Origin: Proteles cristata cristata
Lineage: Eukaryota > Chordata > Mammalia > Carnivora > Hyaenidae
Assembly (NCBI GenBank): GCA_017311185.1
Contig: JAESUZ010000457.1
Location: 434,001-498,000 of the forward strand
Reading direction: 5' to 3'
Length of the DNA stretch: 64,000 nucleotides
Within the stretch, counting starts at the first letter, position 1. Each line of letters opens with the position of its first letter. Shown here piece after piece: positions 11,680 through 22,253 of this stretch. Made by a program: the position numbers and the translations under genes. Under the pieces are notes generated by a model. The model worked only from the letters and a program-made list of their open reading frames with translations. It was not told the origin of the DNA and ran no database searches.

Positions 11680-11890
11680 GCTAATATGAAGCTACTAGTC
11701 ACATGTAGTTATTTAAACTTACAGTAATTAAAATTAAATGAAATTAAAAATTCAGTTCTGCAGCTGTGGAGCACTTGACACCTTTCAAGTGCTCAACAGC
11801 CCTGTGTAGCTAGTGACTACTGTCTTGGACAGTGTGGATACAGGCTGCTCCTGCCAGTGCAGGAAGCTCTTTTGGACAGCACTGTCCTAA
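11680..11890 (-). mobile_element. hAT-Charlie MITE (MER3/MER5-type)
   Basis: The internal segments TAGTCACATGTAGTTATTTA, AATTAAAATTAAATGAAATT, CTTTCAAGTGCTCAACAGCC and TTTTGGACAGCACTGTCC follow an old non-autonomous hAT element with the CACATGTGGCTA motif. The exact RepeatMasker name is uncertain from memory. A second copy lies at 44700-44935. It encodes no transposase. Confidence 0.7.
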
Positions 11891-12679
11891 GCATCTGCTA
11901 AGCTCAACACATGTTGCATTTCTGGGTCATCTCGGACCACTCTGTTCCCTGTCTGGATTTTGCTTTCCTTCCTAACATCATAAGCCAGGACTAGCTATAG
12001 CTGGATGTTCATAGTGGCTCTTTTCTAAAAGGACGAAAGTGAGATTTTTAAAAGCTTCCACCTGTCAAAGAAACTAACTTCTCTGATCTGTTCCTTCTGT
12101 CCAGTAGATTTTAAACATTCTGTTTGTTTTCATTATTTCCATGCCCTTTGCTGGCAACGCTTCCTTTCAATGCCAACACCCTCGACATTGTGCTTGTGTG
12201 TCTGGCTGTCTCAGGATGCTCCTCTTTGAGGATCTGGCCTCATTCCCTAACATTTTGGAGTCTGGGCTAAGTCCATGGTTGATTTCTCAACATTTCTGTA
12301 CTTGTGAGACCCCCGTTCATTTGTTTCTGAAGAAAACTTCAGGCTGTTGAAGAATAGCTCCGATGTCTGCATTCATCTCTCTCTTTTCATATCATGGTTG
12401 GGAAAAACAGCTGCAGAGAAAATCTAAGCAAATCTGCCTTCCTAAGATGGAGTCTCTTCATTTTCTGGCTTATTCCTATGGAGATCATTGTGGATTTGAT
12501 TATCTTGTGATCATTTCCTCCCAGGCTTCTGTCTAATCTTTAGATTACAGCTTTAGAGCTTTAATTCCTTCTTTCCTCTTTCATAGCATTACATTAAAAA
12601 GGGATTTCTGCCTCGGTTGCTCCTGCCTTTCCTGAGGCTTGTAAATCGTCCTCATGTAGCCCTCCCCACCTTGACCTCT
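11891..12679. other. Unassigned sequence, no gene seen
   Basis: About 790 bases with no recognised repeat. The open frames (about 69-89 codons) have no domain character. Nothing else stands out. Confidence 0.5.
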
Positions 12680-12960
12680 GTTTGGTTTCTTCCAGAAGCA
12701 GGCACTGGGACAAAGATTAAGGGCAAGTGATGCTTCGGGGGAGGTGGTTCTCCTACAAGAAACGCCAGTAAGGGGGGTGTAGGAATGAGGCAGGGAAGTG
12801 ATGGCATTCAACAAAAGGTGTGTGATAAAGCTAGCTACCACTGTGGTCAACAGAACAGAACCTCCCTAGAGAGTCCCCGGAGGTGATGTAACCCAGATGC
12901 TTCTGAGGCAAGGGAGCTGAGGTATTTACACATCAACTCTCACCATTGTTTATTGATTCC
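12680..12960 (+). mobile_element. Unnamed ancient repeat, copy 1 of 3
   Basis: The segment begins TTCTTCCAGAAGCAGGCACT and GGGACAAAGATTAAGGGCAA, and continues to 'ggtatttacacatcaactct'. It aligns by eye, with heavy divergence, to 35697-36010 and 63504-63860, which share an AGAAGCA..CTGAGACAAGGATT start, a GGAAGTG block and a TTTATA(C/T)AC end. The family name is not known to me. Confidence 0.45.
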
Positions 12961-13111
12961 TTCAGCTTCCACTAGACAGGCAACACACCATTCGCCAGCC
13001 GAAGAATGCCCTCTGACAAAGAGGTACAGGGGTTGGCAGTGAGGGTAGTGACTCTGGGAGGGTCCCAGGAGTGGCTACCTCCACATTGGTCCCCAAACAG
13101 TCTCTTTTGGG

Positions 13112-13260
13112 AAATCCTTTGGGACAAGTTATGTCACCTCTCTCTGTCTCAGATTTTTTATCAGCCTAAGGGAGCGTCCAAAGTAGATGATCCCCAAGGA
13201 TCTGTGAGCTTCGGTAGATTTTTTTCAGCCTCTGAACTACTTTCCTAAAGATATTTGAGT
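13112..13260 (+). mobile_element. MIR SINE relic
   Basis: TTGGGACAAGTTATGTCACC, then TCTGTCTCAGATTTTTTATC, match the conserved MIR core (TTGGGCAAGTTACTTAACC, then CTCAGTTTCCTCATC). The ends are not clear. Confidence 0.5.
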
Positions 13261-13276
13261 GAATGCCTGTTATAAA

Positions 13277-13632
13277 CCAAAGGTTTGTGCAGTGTTCCCC
13301 ACCGAAATCCCCATGTTGAAATCCTGACCCCACAATGTAACAGGATAAGGAGGCAGGACCTTTGGGAGGTGGTTGAGTCATGGGGTGAATTGTTCTTGAA
13401 GGAGATTTGTACTCAAATAAAACAGACCCGGAGACTCTCTTGCTTTTTGTCCTACCATCTGAGGACACACCAATTCGATGGCTGTCCAGAAACCAAGAAG
13501 ACAGTCTCTACCAGAACCCAACCATGCTGCATGCTGACCTTGAACTTCTAGTCTCCAGAACTGCGAGAAATCCCATGTCTCTTATGCCATCGGGCCAATG
13601 GTAATTTTGTTCTAGCCGTCTGAGTTAAGGCA
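13277..13632 (+). mobile_element. Solitary MaLR LTR (MST/MLT1-like)
   Basis: Features of an ERVL-MaLR solo LTR: CCCCATGTTGAAATCCTGAC, then GACCTTTGGGAGGTGGTTGA, CATCTGAGGACACACC, TCCAGAACTGCGAGAAATC and a degraded TGGTAATTTTGTTCTAGCC end. No internal retroviral genes adjoin it. The open frames across it are shadows of LTR sequence. Confidence 0.8.
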
Positions 13633-14099
13633 GGGCCCCATGTCATCTCCATGGCTGACACAGACATCAGATGCCACAAGCCCTTTGGTCTCCAAATCTT
13701 CCAGAGTGACCTCAGCCACTTCAGAGCTGGCTGCTGCTTGAACTGTTCTTGGTTCCCTATGGGAGAAGACAGACCTCATACCATCACTATCAGCATCCAC
13801 CCATCTCTGTGGACTGGTTCTTCAGCTCCTTTCTGACCTCAGGGGTTCCCTTACACTGTAGGTGCTGTCTCAGCAGCCACTGTAACTTCAGAGCCCAGAC
13901 AGTCTCCCTCTCAAAAGAGGAAGAGAGTGCATCATGTGGCAGGTATAATTAAAGTGCATCACACCAATCTCCTACTACAACAGCCCCATGGAACATGGTG
14001 GAAGCTGAGAAAATGCAGGCACAGAGATATAAGCATGTGTCCCAGAACAAGGTTCAGGCCAAGACTGAGTGACAGGGACTGGATGTATCCTCTTACCTG
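13633..14099. other. Unassigned sequence, no gene seen
   Basis: About 470 bases between the MaLR LTR and the old L1. The overlapping 62-67-codon frames look like chance. Part may be an unrecognised ancient repeat. Confidence 0.45.
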
Positions 14100-15770
14100 A
14101 AACAGCCTACCTGTGCAAAATATATGAAGGAACAGTTTTCAAGACAATGCACATTGGGCACTGAAGGGCAGTAATCTCGAAAGATGGTAAACCAATGGCA
14201 TGAGCCCTAGGAATGCCCCAGCTTGCTGCCCTGAGAGAGTTCCCAGGCTGCCAACACAGAGAGGGAGAGCACAGAAGGAAACTGACAGACCCCTTGAACA
14301 GACGGGACAGAGCTAAGCCAGAGTTTTCAGGGCAGGGTACTGGAGAGAAGAGGGCTACAAAGAATGAGCTCCCTGAAGGGCTGCAAAGGACCAGCCTCAA
14401 TCACTCAGCCAAGTACTGACCAGCACATGCTACCCAAAGCCAGGAAGGAACCACTCTAAAGGATTAGAGGTCACAGTGCCCGGTGCTCACAAAGGGCTGG
14501 GAACAGTGTCTGTTCCCACCAGGCAGCTTGGAGCGGCTCAAGACTCATGGGGCAGTGGGTGGAGCACACAGTAAGGTCTCCCCTTAGCAGTGGGAAACAA
14601 TTAACCCTACTGAGCATTGACTGCTATGATCTTGCCAAACAAACAAAACTTTAAAAAAATAAAAAACACAGATCCTAAAGGATCAAACTGTTTCCAAGTA
14701 ACTTAAACGAATCCCAGAACAAAATTCAAGAGTATTTACAGAAATACAAAACTACCTAGCACCTAACAAGGTAAAATTCACAGTGTCCGGACAGCCAGTC
14801 AAAAATTACCAATAATGCGGAAGAACAGGAAAATAGGACCCGTAATGAGGAGAAAAGTCAATCAGTCAAAACCAACGAAAAACTGACACAGATGTAGGAC
14901 TTGGCAGACAAGGACATTAAACCAGTTGTTACAACTGTATTCCGTAGTTCAAACAGTTATGTAGAGACACAGGAGATATTAACAAGATTCAAACTGAGCA
15001 TCCCTACATGGAAACTACATCTGAGATGAAAAAGTAGAGAACAGGCTTAATGGCATACTGGGCATTTCAAAGAAAAGATTAGAGATGTTCAAGATACAGT
15101 AATAGAAACTAAAGTAAAACAGAGCACAAAGATATTTCAACATCCCTCTCTCAATAATTAATATGACAAGTAGACAGAAAGTAAGTCAGGACACAGTAGA
15201 CTCCAGTCCTGTCAACCAACATGTCCTCAGTGACATTTGTGGAACACTCCACCCAGCAATAGCAGAAAGCCTGTTCTTTGCAAGGACACATGGAACAATT
15301 TATCAAAATAAACCATAATCTGGGCCGCAAAAGTAGCCTCAACTAATCTGGAAGGATCTACAAAATCATACAACGTTTGCTCCTGTCCACAATGGAATTA
15401 AATCAGAAATTGATCACAGAAAGATATCTGAAAAATCTTCCAAAATTTGGAGACAAAATAACATGTTTCTAAATAATCCATATGTCAAAGAATGCAAAGA
15501 GAAATTAGAAAGCATTTTGAAGTGAATGAGAGTAAAAACACCATATCAAAATTTGTACAATGCTACCAAGTATGGGGAAATACATAGTACTATACATCTG
15601 TACTGAGAAAAAAGAAAAGTCTCAAACCAATGACTTTGGTTAAAAAAAACAAAAACAAAGATATAGGAAAAGAGGAACCTCCATACTGGTTTCCACAGTG
15701 GCTGCACCATTTTATATTCCCACCAACAGTGTGCAAGGGTTCCCTTTTCTCCACATCCTTACTAACATTT

Positions 15771-15772
<2 letters not shown>

Positions 15773-15816
<44 letters not shown>
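15773..15816. repeat. (GT)22 microsatellite
   Basis: Forty-four bases of uninterrupted GT dinucleotide inside the inverted L1 segment. Its pure, long form predicts length polymorphism. It creates the spurious HTHTHT/CVCVCV runs in overlapping open frames. Confidence 0.98.
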
Positions 15817-15821
<5 letters not shown>

Positions 15822-16676
15822 AATTCAGTCATCCTAACAGGTGGGAGGTAAGGTCACTGTGGTTTTTATTTGCATTTTCTGATAATTAGTGATGTTGAGC
15901 ACCTGTTGGCCATTTGTATGCTTTCTTTAGAAAAAAGTCTATTCAAATCATGTGCTTATTTTCAAATTTGATTATTTATGCAGTTTTTGTTTTTGTCTTA
16001 TAGTTTGTTTGTTATTGAGTTGTAGGGGTTCTGCATATATTTTGAACATTAAATGTCCTGCAGATATACAGTTGGCAAATATCTTCTGCCACTTCATAGA
16101 CTGCCTTTTTATTCAGTTCCTTACTTCCTTTGCTGTTCAGATGCAATTTACTTTGTTGTAGTTCTCAAAGAGAATTACTATACAATCTAGCAATCCCACC
16201 TCTAGGTATATATCCAAAGGGACTGAAATCAGAATCTCAGAGAAATATCTGTACTTCTATGTTCATGGCAATATGATCCACAATAGTCAAGACACGGAGG
16301 CAATATAAATATCTATGGACAGATGAATGGATTAAAAAAATGTGGCATATACATATAATGGAATGTTATTCAGCCTTAACAAAGAAGGAAATCCTGCCAT
16401 GTGAGACAACATTAATGAACTTAGAGAACGTTATGCCAAGTGAAATAAGCAAAGCCCAGAAATGCAAGTACTATGTGATACTACTTACATGAGGTATCTA
16501 AAATAGTCAAACTCACACAAACAGAGAGCAGAATAATGATTGCCAGGGGTTATGGGGAGGAGGAAAGAGGAAGTACTCATCAAAGCATGTTGGCAAAGTT
16601 TCAGTTATGTTGGAAGAGTAAGCCCTAGAGATCTATCATACAGCATAGAGTCTACAGTTAAGAATTCTATATTGTA

Positions 16677-16857
16677 AGGGCACCTGGGTGGCTCTGGATC
16701 TCAGCTCAGGTCATGATCTCACGTTTCGTGGGGTCAAGCCCTGTGTTATCTGTGCTGCACAGAGCATGGAGCCTGCCTGGGATTCTATTTCTCCCTCTTT
16801 CTACCCTTCCCCACTCATGTAAGCTGTCTCTCTCTAAAAATAAATAAACTTTAAAAA
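16677..16857 (+). mobile_element. CAN SINE inside the inverted L1
   Basis: It starts GGGCACCTGGGTGGCTCTGG, lacks about 20 bases of the usual head after the A-box, and ends AAATAAATAAACTTTAAAAA. The 17-base repeat AAGAATWSTATATTGTA flanks it (16660-16676 and 16858-16874, two mismatches). It splits the L1 3' UTR, so it is younger than that L1. Confidence 0.92.
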
Positions 16858-17383
16858 AAGAATAGTATATTGTATACTTAAAATTTTTCTAAAATAGTGG
16901 GTCTTATGTTAAGAGTTATTATTACACAAAAATAATGATAAATAATTCAAGAGGGTAGGAGGAAACTTTTCCAGGTGATAGATATGTTCATGGCATAGAT
17001 TCTGGGTGATGGTTTCACAGATGTGTACTTATCTCCAAACCCGATAAATTACATCCATTCAATGCATAAAGCTTTTTGTATACAAATAATACCTCAAGAG
17101 AGTGGTTAAGAAAGAGGAAATTAAATTCAAAAGTAAGGAGAATAGAGAAAATAATAGAGATCAGAGTAGGAATGAATGAAAGAGGAAACAAACAAAAAAG
17201 CAATAGACAAAATCAATGAAACCAAAAGTTGGTTCCTGAAATCGTTAATAAAACTGATAGTCTGGGTAAGGATTGAGATAAGGAATGAGAGAGGTGATAT
17301 CAATAGAGTGTGTAGGGGGACCTGGGTGGCTCAGTAGGTTGAACATCGACCCTTGACCCCAGGTCAAGATCCCAGGGTCATGG

Positions 17384-17531
17384 GGGGCGCCTGGGTGGCT
17401 CGGTCAGTTAAGCATCTGACTTCGGCTCAGGTCATGATCTCATGATTCGTGGGTTTGAGCCCCACGTCAGGCTCTGAGCTGACAGCCTGCTTCAGATTCT
17501 GTGTCTCCCTCTCTCTCTGACCCTCCCCTGC

Positions 17532-17571
<40 letters not shown>

Positions 17572-17605
17572 CTCTCAGAAATAAATAAAAATTAAAAAAA
17601 CAAAA
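17384..17605 (+). mobile_element. CAN SINE inserted in another CAN SINE
   Basis: Complete copy from GGGCGCCTGGGTGGCTCG to AAATAAATAAAAATTAAAAA. The 16-base repeat GATCCCAGRGTCATGG flanks it (17368-17383 and 17606-17621, one mismatch) and belongs to the outer SINE. Its CT tract has grown to (CT)17 at about 17535-17568. Confidence 0.95.
17535..17568. repeat. (CT)17 microsatellite within a SINE
   Basis: The CT-rich middle of the inner SINE is a pure dinucleotide run, longer than in any other SINE of the window. It is a likely length-variable site. Confidence 0.93.
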
Positions 17606-17681
17606 GATCCCAGAGTCATGGGATCAAGCCCTGTGTCAGGCTCCATGCTGAGCGTGGAGGCTGCTAAGATTATCTCTCCCT

Positions 17682-17852
17682 GGAGGCAAACCATGAGAGA
17701 CTCTTGAATGCTGAGAACAAACTGAGGACAGATGGGAGTGGGGGGGAGGGGAAGGGGGGTGATGGGCATGGGGGAGGGCACTTGTGGGGATGAGCACTGG
17801 GTGTTTTATGGAAACCAACTTGACAATAAACTATTTGTAAAAAAAAAAAAAA
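17682..17852 (+). mobile_element. Felid L1 tail inserted in a SINE
   Basis: It starts near GGAGGCAAACCATGAGAGAC, has the G-rich polypurine block (17737-17765), and ends CAATAAACTATTTGTAAAAA. The repeat AAGATTNTCTCTCCCT flanks it at 17666-17681 and 17853-17868, cut from the outer SINE. About 170 bp, coding nothing. Confidence 0.93.
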
Positions 17853-18714
17853 AAGATTCTCTCTCCCTCCACTCTTCTACTGTACATGTGTGCACTGTCT
17901 CTCTCTAAAATAAAACTGTTTGTCTTTATATGTGTACATATATATTTAAAAGACACTATGTAAATATTATGAACAACTTTAGGCTAATAAATTTGACAAC
18001 CCATATGAAATGAACAAATTCTTTGACAAACACAAACCACGAAAGCTCATTCTAGAATAAATAAATAATTTGAACAGCCAACTATTAAAGAAATTAAATT
18101 TGGAGTTAAAAACCTTATCATAAAACTTGAGGCCCAGATGGCTTCACTGGCAATGTGTATCAAACACTTAAGAAATAAATACCAGTCCTAGGCAAATTTT
18201 TCCACTTCCCATGCAACTTATGAGGCTAGTATTATTGTTACTACCAAAACCAACCACAGACATTACAAAAAAAGAACTATTGACTAATACCTCTTGTGAA
18301 TACGGATGCAAAATTATAAGTAAAATTTCAGCAAACCTAACAAATATGTAAAAAGGATATTTCATGACCAAGTGAGATTTCCTAAGGAATCAAGGTTGGT
18401 TTGACATTCAAAAATCAATTTATATAATTCACTATATTAACAAAATAAGAACCATGTTGTCATCTCAATAGATGCATAAAAAGCACTTGACAAAATCCAG
18501 TATCTATTCTTGATAAAACCTCTCAGCATACTGGAAATATAGGGAACTTCCTCACTTGATAAAGGATATCTAGAAAAAGCTGACAATTTATATCATACTA
18601 AATAGTGAAAGACTGAATGCTTTTCCCCTAATAAAGAACAAGACACGAATGCCTACTCTCTCCACTTCCATTCAAACTATAGAAGTTCTAGCCAGTGCAA
18701 TAAGGTAAGAAAAA

Positions 18715-18937
18715 GTGGTGCCTGGGTGGCTCAGACAGTTAAGCATTGAACTCCTGGCATTGGCTCAGGTCATGATCTCCCGATTCGTGAGTTTGAGCCT
18801 TGAGTTGGGCTCCATGGTCAGCATAGAGCCTGCTTGGAATTCTCTCTCTCTATCTCTCTCTCCTTCTCTCCTCTGCCCCTCCCCTGCTCGCACGCACTCT
18901 CTCTCTCAAAATAAATAAATAAACTTAAAAAAAAAAG
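18715..18937 (+). mobile_element. CAN SINE in the old L1
   Basis: It starts TGGTGCCTGGGTGGCTCAGA, carries CGATTCGTGAGTTTGAGCC, a CT-rich middle and AAATAAATAAATAAACTT. The target repeat TAAGGYAAGAAAAA lies at 18701-18714 and 18938-18951 (one mismatch). The head differs from other copies (AACTCCTGGCATTGGCTCAG). Confidence 0.93.
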
Positions 18938-19117
18938 TAAGGCAAGAAAAAAAGGCACTTAAGATTGAAAAGAAAAAGCCAAACTGTGTTTATTTGCAAA
19001 CACCATCATACTCTATGTAAAAAATCTAATGTAATATACAAAAAGCTACTAGAACCAAATGTGAATCTAGCATGTTGCAGGATATAAGATCAGCATGCAA
19101 AAGTCTACTGTATTTTT

Positions 19118-19333
19118 TTTTTAATATTTTTATTTATTTCTAGGAGAGAGAGAGAGAGAGACAGCGTGAACAGGGGAGGGTCAGAGAGAGAGGGAGTCAC
19201 AGACTGAAACAGGCTCCAGGCTCTGAGCTGGCAGTCAGCACAGAACCCGACGCGGGGCTCGAACCCACGAACCACAAGATCATGACCTAAGCGAAAGTCG
19301 GACGCTTAACCGACTAAGCCACCTAGGCGCCCC
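19118..19333 (-). mobile_element. CAN SINE, young 'CTAGGAGAG' subtype
   Basis: Minus-strand copy with TTTATTTCTAGGAGAGAGAG, GTCACAGACTGAAACAGG and CTGGCAGTCAGCACAGAACC. The 16-base repeat AGTCTACTGTATTTTT flanks it perfectly (19102-19117 and 19334-19349), cut in the 3' part of the old L1. Confidence 0.96.
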
Positions 19334-19380
19334 AGTCTACTGTATTTTTAAGTGCTAGCAATGAACAATCAAAACTTGAC

Positions 19381-20695
19381 ATTAAGACAGGTTTCTCACT
19401 TCCTATTAGGATCTCACTTCCTACTGAAATCTTACTTCCTGTTGCAAGATCCTAAGAGACCAACGTAATTCCTCCTCCTTCTCATCCTCTAGGCTCTCAC
19501 AGGACTACATCAAGAACTAACAGCCCTTTCGTCATCACAAAAATAGCTCTAAATGGTGTTCTTTCTTGGGAAATTCCACCTTATATAACACGCAAAAAGA
19601 CTCACTGTTTTCTCTAGCCTCAACTTTAGAGGCTTCATCTTGTTCCCTTATCTGTTTAACAATCACATTTTTTAGAAGCACAATCTTGCCCTTTCTAACC
19701 ACTCACATGTTAAGAAAGCATAATATTTTCAAGATAAAAGGAAATAAGAGATAAAGAAAAAAAACCAGTCTTCTTTTAAAGACAACAAATGTCTCTTGTC
19801 TAATAAGTTGTTTTTAGGATTTTGTTTTCATTCAAAATTTCAAAACACTGTTAAACTCCTGGGCCCAGGTCTTATTTTCTTTCCAACTGCTGTGGTTTCC
19901 AACTAATTTGTTATCTTGATTGGAGGACTGAACTTCACAATATGCATCTCAAATGATTACTGCATAAACCTTTGGCAAGATCTAACTGGTTATGATAAAA
20001 AACAAATCATTTGTATCTTGAGGAGAGAAAAACATATGGCTTGCGGAAGAAATTTTGCTAATGAGAAAAAGAGAATGCATGATTTTAGAGTTCCAAATCT
20101 GTATGTTAAAAATATGCATGATGTGGAATGAGGGTAAGTTTGAAAAGTGGGTAGGATGTGCTTGCATAGAGACTGAAAGCATTAATTCTATCGAGTTGGG
20201 CTGAAATGCACACATACATACAAATACACATCCCAGTGCCTAATGCATCCTTGTGTGATTGCTACTTCAAATATTCAGTGACACTAATGATCACTTTCTC
20301 ATTTATCCTTTAGGCCAAATTCTCTTCTAAATTCAATCCCACCCATACTAACACAGGCCATGTGTATGTGTCCTGAAGCAGAATTCGGTTCTGTTGGCTG
20401 GAATGAAAATGCAAAAGAGCATCCGTGTGTAAGGTTGGCAAGTGGAGGTGATAGAGTCTGCAATGCATACGCCTGACAAGTTTTTTTTTTTTTTCTGGCA
20501 CTAATTACCACGATTTGACATGACTGCATATTTTTTAGACACCATATGATCCTGGCAAACGAGAGTGTCAGTGAAAATTATACTCCATCAGCTTAAACCT
20601 TCCTAAATGCCAGAGAAGTAATTTGATCTATGCTGTGAGCAAAGTCTTTAAAAGGGGTGCTGATCCTTATCATGTCGTAGAGAATACATGGCTAT
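19381..20695. other. Unassigned sequence, no gene seen
   Basis: It opens with a short internal repeat (CTCACTTCCTATTAGGATCT followed by CTCACTTCCTACTGAAATCT and CTTACTTCCTGTTGC). It is AT-rich later on. It may include an old LTR or DNA element that I cannot name. No credible coding frame. Confidence 0.45.
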
Positions 20696-20708
20696 TATGT
20701 ATTTCTTT

Positions 20709-20757
20709 CTTTTTTTTTTTTTTTTTTACAAATAGTTTATTGTCAAATTAGTTTCCA
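20709..20757 (-). mobile_element. 49-bp L1 micro-insertion
   Basis: About 18 T are followed by ACAAATAGTTTATTG and TCAAATTAGTTTCCA: only about 30 bases of the L1 3' end plus its tail. The 13-base repeat TATGTATTTCTTT flanks it perfectly (20696-20708 and 20758-20770), which shows this is a real, extremely truncated insertion. Confidence 0.95.
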
Positions 20758-20779
20758 TATGTATTTCTTTTAAACCACT

Positions 20780-21070
20780 GCATGTTCTAGACTTGCTCTT
20801 TCCACACAGGAGTCACCAGTGACATGTAGCTTGTCTGAATTGAAACGTGCTCTAAGTGTAAAATACATACCAGACTTTGAAGATTTGGTATAAAAAAGAG
20901 AATGTAAATACTTCATTAATAATTTTATATTGATTACATGTTGAAGTGATATTTCAACAAGTAATAAAATGGGTTAAATAAAATACATTTTTAATGTTAA
21001 TTTCACCTGTCCCTAATGTAACTATTAGAAAATTTAGAAGTACATATGTTTTGCAGTATATCTTCATTAG
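20780..21070 (-). mobile_element. hAT-Charlie-like non-autonomous DNA element
   Basis: CACATGCAT-like terminal bases are degraded, but 'acgtgctctaagtgtaaaat', AATAATTTTATATTGATTAC, GGTTAAATAAAATACATTTT and GTTAATTTCACCTGT keep the order of an old Charlie-type MITE related to the CACATGTGGC family. The strand is tentative and the exact family uncertain. Confidence 0.6.
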
Positions 21071-21918
21071 ATACTGTCATTCTAGATACAGAGTAAAGAT
21101 TAATAAATCCTTGGACTCACTGCTTGCTCTATTTTTAAGTATGCATATAGATTTGAAAAGCCACAGAAAAAGCACACTGCCCTTTGTGTCATTCCCCATA
21201 CACGTTAAAAGTTTAATCCTCTGGAAGCACCAAGATATGGGTAATTTCCTCTTTCAGAGCAGTAAGTGGCCATCTCCAAGGGTTATTTTACAACTCCTGC
21301 AGTGCCAACTGATTTGTGGTGGTCGTTTTGATGTCACATTGCAGCCAAAATGTCATTCACATTATTAAAAACGAAATACAGAAACACATATCTCTGGGGC
21401 AGGGACAGGTAACCCCTCCACTGGCTGGCAGCGAGAAGACTCCAAGGCCCAAATGTGTCCTTGAACCATCTTCTTTGGGTTCAGGCACACTGTGGTCTCC
21501 CCTTCCCAATACTCCCACCACTTTCATAGATATTCACAAGTTTTCTAAACTTGTCACTGCCTTTCACAGCGCTGTGCGTTTTCACATGCTGTCCCTGACC
21601 CTCTTTCTCCGGCTGTAAAACTCCTACTCATACTTTAAAAACTAAATCAGATGCCTCTTCCTTGGCAAAATTACCCTGTTCTGCTCCCATAGTGCTCCAA
21701 CATTCTTCATGTTTAATTACTAGAGCACAACTGGGTTTCACTCTAATTATTCAATTACCTCTCTGTTCTCCTTTCATTTGTACCTCTCCATGTGACTACC
21801 ACACTCAGGCCAACACAACAAATGGCGTGTTGGTATATCTATGTGCATATGTGCACATACACATTTGCAAACACACATGCACAGGAAAGAAATCTACAAA
21901 ACCTAACATACTCACATA
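21071..21918. other. Unassigned sequence with a possible L2 relic
   Basis: About 21560-21800 (CTCCTACTCATACTTTAAAA, then CAGATGCCTCTTCCTTGGC, then CCATAGTGCTCCAACATTC) is reminiscent of an L2-class repeat. The rest is unassigned. The 124- and 100-codon open frames near 20994-21618 overlap in different phases and are not convincing. Confidence 0.45.
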
Positions 21919-21930
21919 CTAAAATGTTAT

Positions 21931-22128
21931 GGGGCACCTGGTTAGTTCAGCTGGTTAAGTGTCCAACTCTTGATTTCAGCTCAGTCATGATCTGTGGTTT
22001 TGAGCCCCGCATCAGGCTCTGAACTGACACTGGGGAGCCTGCTTGGGATTCTCTCTCTCCCTCTCTCTTCCCCTTCCCCACCTGGTCTCTCTCTCTCAAA
22101 AAATAAACTTTTTTAAAAAATTAAATAA
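21931..22128 (+). mobile_element. CAN SINE, slightly shortened
   Basis: It starts GGGGCACCTGGTTAGTTCAG and ends AAATAAACTTTTTTAAAAA. A short flanking repeat (about TAAAATGTTA and TTAAATGTTA, near 21920 and 22129) is imperfect. It lacks part of the B-box region, so it is an old or damaged copy. Confidence 0.85.
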
Positions 22129-22253
22129 ATTAAATGTTAACAGTGGTCAATTCTGGTGGTGGGATTACAAGTGACTTTTTTTAATTGTGGTAAAACGCAC
22201 ATAACATAAATTGGATCATCTTCACCATAATATAAATTGTGTCATCTTAACCA

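Larger units (their letters stand above)
15649..17102 (+). mobile_element. L1 with 5' inversion (twin-priming structure)
   Basis: About 15663-16160 is L1 sequence in reverse orientation (AGAGGAACCTCCATACTGG, then ACAGTGGCTGCACCATTTTA, then ATATCTTCTGCCACTTC). From 16161 the following L1 sequence runs forward (TAGCAATCCCACCTCTAGG, then 'gtgataggtgttcatggcat'-like 3' UTR) to about 17102. The two parts join at neighbouring L1 positions, as expected for twin priming. A possible target repeat TGGTTAARAAA occurs at 15638-15648 and 17103-17113. A (GT)n repeat and a SINE lie inside. Confidence 0.8.
17314..17917 (+). mobile_element. CAN SINE split by two later insertions
   Basis: The head lies at 17314-17383 (GGGGGACCTGGGTGGCTCAG), the middle at 17606-17681 ('caagccctgtgtcaggctcc') and the CT/A-rich end at 17853-17917. 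A second SINE (17384-17605) and an L1 tail (17682-17852) split it. Its own host is the old L1. It is probably the oldest SINE of this nest. Confidence 0.88.
14100..19380 (+). mobile_element. Ancient plus-strand L1 (L1M-like), multiply interrupted
   Basis: Pieces of one old L1 appear in order: a possible 5' region (14100-14640), an ORF1-like stretch (near 14700-15120), an ORF2 stretch to 15645 ending at CTCAAACCAATGACTTTGG, then resuming at 17103 (AAGAAAGAGGAAATTAAATT) and running through 'ccaaaagttggttcctgaaa', the 'atttcctaaggaatcaaggt' region and 'tcatctcaatagatgcataa' to about 19380. It is interrupted by the inverted L1 (15649-17102), SINEs at 17314, 18715 and 19118, and inserts within those. 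No intact frame remains. The 5' limit is the least certain part. Confidence 0.75.

Noticed and set aside
13277..13632. Complete endogenous retrovirus
   Set aside because: Only a single LTR is seen, with no gag, pol or env sequence next to it.
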